The position numbers and the translations under genes were made by a program. Under the pieces are notes generated by a model. It searched no databases. It had not been told where the DNA came from and worked only from the letters and a program-made list of their open reading frames with translations. 64,000 nt of DNA from Dactylorhiza incarnata (taxonomy: Eukaryota > Streptophyta > Magnoliopsida > Asparagales > Orchidaceae): NCBI GenBank assembly GCA_033032865.1, contig JAWHQI010000019.1, positions 13,310,001 through 13,374,000 on the forward strand. Direction: 5' to 3'. Positions 56,021 to 64,000 of the stretch are shown here, piece after piece (the stretch's first letter is position 1; each line of letters opens with the position of its first letter).

Positions 56021-56032
56021 TGGTATCAGAGC
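56021..56032 (+). other. Primer-binding site of element E
   Basis: TGGTATCAGAGC, two bases after the LTR end, identical to that of element A. Confidence 0.92.
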
Positions 56033-56066
56033 TAGGTTATTCCAAACGGCTTAAAAACCGGGAATA

Positions 56067-57743
56067 ATGGCGTCTCATGATCTCGCTTCTACTAGTGGGG
56101 GAAACTTTCTTATAAATGAAAAATCTTTAGCACCACCTTTATTTGAAGGCAAAAATTACAATGGGTGGAAATTTCTTATGGAAAAAATTCTTAAATCTTT
56201 GGATATTAAAGTATGGAATATTACAATTAAAATGCCCCCAAGTATTTTAAATAAAAATGAAATGTTTTTAAATGCCAAATCAATGAATAGTATATATTGT
56301 GCATTAGATCAAAATATTTTCAAACTTATTTATACACTTCCTACTGCTTATGAAGTTTGGAAATTTCTTGAGAATACTAATTGTCTTCCTTCCACAGATG
56401 ATGAACAATAGGAATTCCTTATGGATCCAACAGAAGAAATCGACAAGGACTCATTCTTGGAGGAAGATAAATCTAAGAGAGAAATCGACGAGGAATTCCT
56501 TATGGATCCAAGAGAAGAAATCGATGAGGACTTATGCTTGGAGGAAGAAGAATACAACGTCACAATATTGGACTCATTTGTTGGCAACACTTCAAGCAAA
56601 AGAGAAGACAGAAATTCAACTATGGACGAGGAATGCGAAGAAAATGTCAAAGGAACCCTTGGTTTAAATCCTGCCTCATCCCATAGCAATGTAAGAAAAT
56701 CAAAAACTTTTCTTTTTGTAATAAATTCTATTTCTACATCTCGTATGCTTAAAATTGCTAAACGTAAAATTTTAAAGTTAAAAATTGTTAATTCCAAATT
56801 ACGTTTAGAAAATAAATCTTTAAAAGCAAACGATAACGTAGAATCAAATATTGATGTGTTAAATTCTCTTTCATGCTCTTTAGTTAAAATTCCTACTCCT
56901 TGTTTTGACTGCAATCTATTAAAAGAAAATTTCAAGGATATTGAAAAAGGGCTCTTAGTTTCTAAAGAACATAATGAAAAATTGATAGTTTAAAATGATG
57001 CTTTAACTTGTAAGTTAATACAATTAAAATTTTTTGTTGAAAAATTTCAAATGTCAAGTAATGACTTTCATCATAAGATTTTGAATAACAAGGATAAATT
57101 AACTTACAAAATCATTTCTAAAAAGGACCATTTTCACACATCAACTCAAAAGGAGTTTAGTTTCAAAAGGAATTATGATCCTCATAAAATTCTTAAGAGT
57201 CACTATTATAAGTCTCAATATATTTTCAATCATGACTCAAATTTAAAAACTCTTTTTTATGAAAATCAAACTATAAAATATTATCCTTCATATTATAAGA
57301 GTATGTCTATAAGAAAGAGTGGAAATGAAAATCATCAAAATAAGAATCAATCTTTTAAAACATATTGTAACCCACTCTTTCAACAATCTATTCTAAAGAA
57401 AGACAATCACTCTTATAAACTTTCAAAGAATCCATGTAATAAAATTCATTATGATTATCAACATCAATCTATTTTAAAAAATAATTTGAATAAACATAAA
57501 TCACAAATGAATTATTTTTCAAACAAATATAATCATATAAAGATGTCACATAATCATAACATGAATTTAAAAGATAAACAACCAATGTATGAATGGAGAC
57601 CCATAAAGAAAAATGACATATCATCTTTAATTAAAAAAGCCCATTCATCATTATCTTCCCAAAAGCCACCACGATGTATTTGGGTACCCAAAGGAACCAT
57701 CCCACTTGGTCCCCTTTGGATACCTAAATCTCTCATTCATTAG
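56067..57743 (+). pseudogene. Gag-like frame of element E with two stops
   Basis: A single frame shares its first 12 residues (MASHDLASTSGG) with A, then PPLFEGKNYNGWKFLMEKIL and YEVWKFLENT as in the A gag core. TAG at 56,409 and TAA at 56,991 interrupt it. The middle has a duplicated acidic motif, EEFLMDP(T/R)EEID, a lysine-rich helical part (KLRLENKSLKAN) and a long Asn/His/Lys/Tyr-rich stretch. It ends CIWVPKGTIPLGPLWIPK like A. No CCHC knuckle. Without the stops it would be 558 codons, somewhat longer than A. Confidence 0.88.
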
Positions 57744-60700
57744 TATCCAATCATTTGCATGAAGTAGAAACAATTAAAAATGAAATATCAATACTCTACT
57801 TCATGATATGCTTATTGTCTCTTTTCTTTTGTTTATTTTTTATTATTTTTTGAACAAACATGTTATGATCACTTTATATATCATGAAATATGACTTTCAT
57901 ATATTAAGCCTATTGTTTATCAAATCAAATTTGAATTAAAATTGAACATTAAGTCATATATTTTTCAAAGTAATCTATCTCTCATCTTTGTTGTTCTTTA
58001 TCCTTTTAAATCCTTTACCCTTAATTGTCTTGAATTACCATTATAAATTGAATATTGAAATTATTATCAAGACTATTGAAACTATTTTAAAGATTGGATT
58101 TAAATGGTTTATTAAAGGGCTTAAACTAAAAATTAAAATGCGCAACATTGTTTGATTCTTTTCTATTTTTGTTTGCTGCATATGATAGCCCTTATAATGA
58201 AGAATATTATCTAGAAAATTGAAAACAAAAATTCATCTAAACGCATGTTTAATCTTTCAAAAATGTGAGTTTACGATCAAAACTTCAAACATCCATATCT
58301 TTTGATCCGCTCGCCTGATTTTCGCATTTAATATATTTTTGGAAAGAGCACAGAAATCTCCATCCACCGGCGAACTAGGCTTGCCAATTTGAGTTCGTTT
58401 GGTGCTGTCAATTTTCCCAATTTCAACTCCATTTTAAAAAGCTATCTCAGTTTGCTTGATTTGGAAATTTCTGTGTTTATGGATTTTTCATCACATGTTA
58501 TCCTTAGTATAATTATTTCGTATATTAATTTAGATATTATGTGTGTGATGTGTGTCACCAATATTTGCATGTAATTTAGACCTTAGAATCATCTTGTATC
58601 ATTAAGATCAAATCAAAAGTTTAATCATTTCATTCTAGGTCTAAAGAAAATTAATTTGAAAATTTCTCATATTACATGCAACATTATCTCCATTAATCCT
58701 ATGTAATATCATTGCATTCAAACTCATCATCCTAGCATCACTTCTTGGTCTATGCTTATATATTTATGCTAGGTATAATGCTTACAATGTTATTCAAATT
58801 TCATGATAACTATGTGATTTGAAATCATAAATAGAATACTAAAATTCCAACAAACACATAGTTTATGGATTAATCATTAGAATATATATGAATATTGTAT
58901 CATGAATCATATACTATCATGCAAAACCAAAGATCAATAAATTCAATTATCGAAAGCAATCTTATAAATTTCAAAACTTTATATATGTGATCTTTGTCTT
59001 TTATATGATTAGATAATCATCATTTTTCTAGTCTTACAAATCAAACATGCTTATTCAAAAGAAAATCAATATATCACTATATCATAAGTCTAGAAAGATT
59101 AGAATTTTCATACATCATGATGATCTAATATATATTCTATGCAAAATTGTCTATAATCATAAATCATAATTCATGTTCTATCAAGAAAAATCTCAAAACA
59201 ATAATACCACCTAGGAATTATGAATCTTATGATAAAAATATGAATATTGTTTTCTTTACATTAGTTGATGTATGGATATGCTTTGATATTGATTGCATGT
59301 ATCTCTCATATTTGGAGACTCTAGAATCAACTTTGTAATGAAAGTTTAAATCAAACTTAATCATCACTCTATTCTAGATCTATAATTTAAAACTCTATTT
59401 TGGAATACATGCAATATTAATATTAATCTTATGACATGACCTTAAACCCAAAACTCATTATACTAGCATTGTCACTTATTGAATATTAGTAATTGTGCTA
59501 GTTTTCTCATATCGTCATCTCATAAAAGAAGAAAAACTATGCGGCTTTATATAACTCATCACATTAAATAAAACCCATATTTTATAAATCAACCCATAGT
59601 TTAAAAGCATAGGTTGTCCAAAGATTATTCACCTATGACTTCATATCTCACAATATCGGGGGCGTAGGGTTGTATGCATTAGAGACCTAACCTCTAAGTC
59701 ATGTCTTGTCCTTAACCGGGGAGGGTTCCAGTGGGGCCTGACGAGGCACTAAGGGGAAAGAGTGCTAGGTTGAGTGTTCTTTAGTGTGTGCATATGGGAC
59801 TAATACCCCAACCTATGGCATGTGTGCAGCTCCTCATGCCCATCCGTCACTTAGTACGGGGCTAGGGTGTAGACATTTAGTCGGGGTAGTCTTTAATCTT
59901 AGGACATTCTTATATTACTCTTGGCATGATCATTTTATTTACTTATCACTTAAATCATGCATATTTTGGGTTGTTTAATAAAAAATGTCCTCTTGTGTTT
60001 GCATAATTTATCTTTTTGAGCTTAAATGTTTTTGTAAAACACATGTATTTGAAAAAGCTATAGTTTTATGCAAATTTGAGCAATCAAGACATCTCCAAAA
60101 ATTACAAAAAATTTGCATAAGACTACTCAAAGGACACTTAATAAATATCAAAAATCAGATTCTTAAAATTCTGAAAAAATCAAGTACTGTTTGCCGCGCT
60201 AGCACTAGTGCCGGCGCTAGCGTGGGTGTTTGATTTTTCTGATTTTTAAAATTTCTAAAAATCTATAAAAATATGTTAGTTCATATGTACTACTTATTTG
60301 TTATGTTTCTGACTTTTGTTATTTTTGTTTTATTCATATTATAAAAAATCAACTACAAAAGTTCAAAATTCAAAAATACAAAAATATATGTTTTTGTGAT
60401 TTTTCTGTTTTTTTATCTCATATAAAAAAAATTCAAAACAAAAAAAATTGTATGATCTTTATTGTTAATATCAAGCATGAATGAATTCTATTATTTAGAA
60501 TTATTTACAATGCTAAAATTTATTCCTTCAAAATACTATGAACATTATTTTGTTTATCATGCTTTGATATATCTATTTAAAGTGCATCAATTGCATTGAA
60601 AAATATGTGTAGAACCAAGCTTAGCATGCCTCTAAGTATGAGTAAATGGATTATGATTGATAATGATACCTTTCACTCACTTATTTTGGTAATCAAAATG

Positions 60701-61873
60701 TGTGTTTAAATCTAAAAATGCTTGTTTGTGTATTGTATTTGTACAATGAATTAAAACTTGCATAAGTTTATTTCCTACACTACATTTGAATTGCACTTAT
60801 GAAATTTTGAAAAGTGGTTAAGTTTAAAAAAAAATTGGGTTTGCAAAACAAGTGTATTCGGAGAATGTTGTCTCACAAATGTGAACAAAAATTATATATA
60901 TAGACAAATATAACTCCACCAAGCACTACTTGAACCTCCTGATAAGTCTTCATAAGCATTGTGAGGTTGAGCACCTTGGAAAGAATAGTAAAGTGCCTTG
61001 TGCAAACCTTGGTTATTACACCACTTTGTTAAAAATTATGTGCATTAAAAGTGTGTGAAAGTAATTTACTTGTGTTTTAGTGTGCACTTTACTTTACATA
61101 TGTCTTGTATTTTATAGATTTAAATCAATTGTTAACATTGCCCAAAATACACTTATGTGCACATCATTATCTTTCATAACACTTCTTCTCATGAGTATTG
61201 GATTCTAATGCTTTATCTATACTATTCTTTATATAATAAATGTACTAGATAACCTAGCATGATCTCTCCAATGTTTTGGTATCTCTTGAACTTAAAATTA
61301 AGTAACATTGTAGTATAATCTTTCTTTGATATATTCATTTCATGTTTGGTATCTTTATGAAAGACTTTGAGATTTCAAAAAGATTAAAACATCTTTCATT
61401 TTTGAACTAAAACACATATTTTTACTTATGTTTTTCATGCTTACAAAAAGATGTTTCTTATAATCTTCCACTTGCTTACAACTCTTATCTTTTTATTTGA
61501 AATCTCTTATATATATTATGCTTAAACTCTTTATCATTTCATATATTACAAAAGCTCGATCATGATTTATAACAAGCCTAAAGAATGCCTCCTTACTACC
61601 CTCACCCTACCTTCTTTTGATAATACCAAAAGGGGGAGATTATTTGAAGAAATCTATATAGGAGAAATATAGAAGATTAAGGGGAGCATAATTCGTGTAA
61701 TCTATCATTTAGGATGAGTAAAACATAAATTGCATTTATGTAGGGGGAGCATTAAGATAGGGGGAGTATGCATATCATCATGCTTATCATATACTATAGT
61801 TGCATTTTCATCTTGCTTATCATATACTATAAACACTATTGTTGATTTGTTGCGAAGAGGATTTGTTATTATC
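57744..61873 (+). other. Non-coding body of element E
   Basis: About 4.1 kb with no convincing ORF (frames near 58,389, 59,147, 59,784 and 59,985 lack domains). It carries the conserved 59,657-59,875 block, the GCGCTAGC palindrome set at 60,194-60,222, the CAAGCACTACTTGAACC block at 60,917-61,000 and several AGGGGGAG tracts after 61,629. Confidence 0.75.
59657..59875 (+). other. Conserved non-coding block of element E
   Basis: Counterpart of 28,498-28,722 in element A. Shared runs include GGGGGCGTAGGGTTGTA, CATGTCTTGTCCTTAACCGG, GGGGAGGGTTCCAGTGGGGC and CCATCCGTCACTTAGTACG. Confidence 0.7.
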
Positions 61874-61886
61874 AAAAGGGGGAGAT
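61874..61886 (+). other. Polypurine tract of element E
   Basis: AAAAGGGGGAGAT immediately before TGTTGG. Additional tracts of the same kind lie at 61,629, 61,680, 61,742 and 61,758. Confidence 0.85.
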
Positions 61887-63286
61887 TGTTGGACATGTGT
61901 GTCACATCCCTTTGTTTGAGAATAACAAATCCCAAATTGTATTTGATCTTGCTTGTCGTGTGTTTATAGTGTGCAGGAACTATAGGTGCAATACTCCACA
62001 GGTAGAAAGCAGCTGAATTCAAACATCTGGAAGAATGCACTACCGCCAGCGTTAGAGCTACCGCCAAGCGCTAGCTCAGGTTCCGTTCGACGAATTTGCC
62101 TGCGTTCGACGAAAACTCTGTTTGACGAAAATTTTGTTAGACGAACTTGAAGCTCCGTTCGACGAAAATTTCGTTCGACGAACTTGAAGCTCCGTTCGAC
62201 AAAATTGTTCCGTTCGACGAAAGTTTGTTCTGCCACGCCGCCGACGGTTTCGCAACCGCTCCACACGAACGCTACCGCCAGCGCTAGTGCTACCGCCTGG
62301 CGCTATCTCAAGTTCCTGCACAGCGCCACGCCGCCGACAGTTTCATAACCGCTCCACACGAATGCTAGCGCAGGCGCTAGGAGCTACCGCAGGCGCTATC
62401 TTCAAGTTCTATAAATTGATGGGCTCTTTCTCGTTTTGGCTAATCCATCCCAGAGAGATTGCAAGTGCCACAACTCTATTGATGTTATGCTGCCGAAGAT
62501 GGATCTCCCACTAAAAGCTTAAGGAGAATTCTGGAGGAGGACAACATAACGCTACATCCGAAGTACGATCGCTTCAACCTCGCTTATGCTATAGCGATCC
62601 TTCATCCTCATCTTCAGAGATCTCATATATCGAGTTTTATTATTATTATCTTTATTTTTATTCCATACTTTTTGTAACTGTTTAGAGAATTCGCCTTGTG
62701 TTGGCGACTAGGTCTGGGTAGGACTTAGGGGGGAATTCGCCTTGTGTTGGCAACTAGTTCTAGGTGATTAGATCTATGGGGCTCGGGGCCATATCCGGGG
62801 AAGGATTGACTAGAGCGGCTTGAGGCCTTATCCGGGGAAGGAAAGGCTAAAGCCAACCGGTTTGTGGGGATACAAGTCGGTATAGAAAAGGAAAAGATAT
62901 TTACATTATACACCTCCGATTTCTAGCGATATTGAAATCAAATTTATGTAAACACTTTTTTCATAAAATATAATCATGTCTCTTTTTGTGTTTACTTGAT
63001 TTCTATCTTTTGGTATAATCTCTACTATATTGGTTACAAAGTTTTCAATTCGTATCACTTTATCTAAATTGTGTATTTCAATCTCTTTCATCATAAAACA
63101 ATTTAGCACTTGTTTCTAAATCTTAAATTGCAAATTACAATATTCTCTTTCTTTAACTAAATTGTTATTTTGTCTTGTCCTATTATAAAACAATTTAGTA
63201 ATAATCATAACATTTTTAAAAAGAATTTTATTCCCTTATTCACCCCCCCCCCCCCCCCCCCTCTAAGGGCGCTGTAAGATCCAACA
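61887..63286 (+). mobile_element. 3' LTR of element E
   Basis: 1,400 bp, collinear with the 5' LTR, with fewer CGACGAA units, an extra 40-60 bp near 62,630 and a 19-C tract (63,243-63,261) where the 5' LTR has six C. Confidence 0.95.
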
Positions 63287-64000
63287 GTAAGGAATTTACC
63301 CGCGAGCCTTTTCTTGGTGGAGTTATATATGAGTTAGTGTGTCTTCAATCTAAGGGTGGTACTCCAAATTTGGAAGATTTGCCGTCGGAATTTAGAGCAT
63401 TATTAGAGGAATATAAGGACGTCTATCTGGATGAGCTTCTATCTACCTTACCCCCATTTAGAGAGATTCAACATGCTACAGATTTAATACCGGGTTCTTC
63501 CTTACTGAATCTTCCCCACTATAGATTGAACCTTGTGGAATATCAAAAGCTGCAGAGTCAAATTTCGGATCTCCTCCATAAGGGTTTTATTAAACATAGC
63601 AAGAGTCCTTGTGTCATCCCCGCCTTACTTGCACCCAAGAAAGATGGTGTGTGGCGAATGTGTGTGGATAGCCTCACAATTAACAAGATTACCATTAAAT
63701 ACTGCTTTCTGATCCCCTGTTAGATGATTTGGACATGTTAGCCGATGCCAAAATTTTCTCTAAATTGGATCTTAAGAATGGCTACCACCAAATACGGATT
63801 TGTGAGGGGGAAGAATGGAAAACTGCGTTCAAGTCCAAGAATGGTTTGTATGAAAGTATGGTCATTCCATTCGGGCTTTCTAATGCCTCAAGCACCTTTT
63901 CCCATATGATGACTCATGTATTTCAACCTTATATGGGAAAATTTGTAGTGATCTATTTTGATGATATTTTAGTATATAGCACTACGCCCACCGATCATTT
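63287..64000 (+). pseudogene. Element D pol continued: RT (cut by window edge)
   Basis: After the duplicated target, the frame resumes EFTREPFLGG..YELVCLQSKG, then LPSEFRALLEEYKDVY, HATDLIPGSSLLNLPHYRLN and LLAPKKDGVWRMCVDSLTIN. A one-base frameshift in a CCCC run near 63,715 separates this from [38 protein letters not shown] and the catalytic [13 protein letters not shown] (63,945). The type is CRM/Reina-like chromovirus RT. RNase H, integrase and any chromodomain lie outside. Confidence 0.92.

Larger units (their letters stand above)
54624..63286 (+). mobile_element. Copia element E, gag-only relative of A
   Basis: 8,663 bp with LTRs 54,624-56,018 and 61,887-63,286, PBS 56,021 and polypurine tract 61,874-61,884. 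Flanks are GAAAG and GTAAG; D pol reading shows GAAAG was the original target, so the right copy carries one substitution. Like A, it carries only a gag-like frame (broken) and about 4.1 kb of non-coding sequence. LTR architecture, leader and non-coding blocks match A, although the sequences differ considerably. Confidence 0.92.
50883..64000 (+). mobile_element. Gypsy element D, CRM-like chromovirus, continues past the window
   Basis: The 5' LTR (50,883-52,810) starts TGATG and ends CATCA, followed by a decayed PBS, gag, protease and RT on the plus strand. The 5-bp inverted edge TGATG/CATCA and the RT type ([45 protein letters not shown]) resemble CRM/Reina chromoviruses. It inserted into B integrase; the left target would be CAGGG (50,878-50,882), and the right copy is outside the window. 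A MITE and element E are nested within it. Confidence 0.85.

Overview
This window is a stretch of plant nuclear DNA made almost entirely of LTR retrotransposons inserted into one another. The evidence is plant-type Ty3/gypsy (Tekay-like, Athila-like and CRM-like) and Ty1/copia polyproteins, tRNA-iMet primer-binding sites next to LTRs, a Tourist-type MITE and a 158-bp tandem satellite. No ordinary host gene, rRNA, tRNA gene or CRISPR array was recognised. An angiosperm is clear; a monocot or dicot call is not possible from this sequence. The mix of Athila, Tekay and CRM-like elements plus a satellite fits pericentromeric heterochromatin (inference).

Left part (1-13,797): a minus-strand gypsy LTR (J, from 211), an AT-rich segment with a tRNA-Asp-type PBS-like site, the remains of a minus-strand copia element (F; LTR fragment 4,450-5,196, gag-like remnant 5,238-6,536, PBS 6,584, LTR 6,598-8,352), then an Athila-like plus-strand RT/RNase H/integrase remnant (8,372-10,228) with its probable 3' LTR and a candidate MITE.

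Middle and right (13,798-64,000): an old Tekay/Del-like gypsy pol (B) is cut into four pieces: 13,798-13,835, 22,293-22,462, 30,758-31,407 and 50,270-50,882. Four insertions separate or follow them. (1) Solo LTR I (13,836-22,292, TSD GGAAG) carries a 158-bp satellite array and an internally deleted copia element H. (2) Element A (22,463-30,757, TSD TGTGA) is a gag-only copia element. (3) Copia element C (31,408-50,269, TSD GATTG) has its left LTR split by the chromovirus G (32,148-42,798, TSD TAAAC). (4) CRM-like gypsy D runs from 50,883 past the end of the window; its 5' LTR carries a MITE (51,220-51,924, TSD TTA), and its pol is interrupted by gag-only copia element E (54,624-63,286), a relative of A. 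Target-site duplications and resumed reading frames fix the order: B is oldest; I, A, C and D came next; H, G, the MITE and E are youngest within their hosts.

Almost every coding region is broken by stops or frameshifts. The exception is the 492-codon gag of A. The most notable signals are non-coding: a ~95-bp module shared by three different retrotransposon lineages, large conserved blocks in A and E, palindrome arrays upstream of the TATA boxes in the A/E/F LTRs, and the satellite array inside an LTR.
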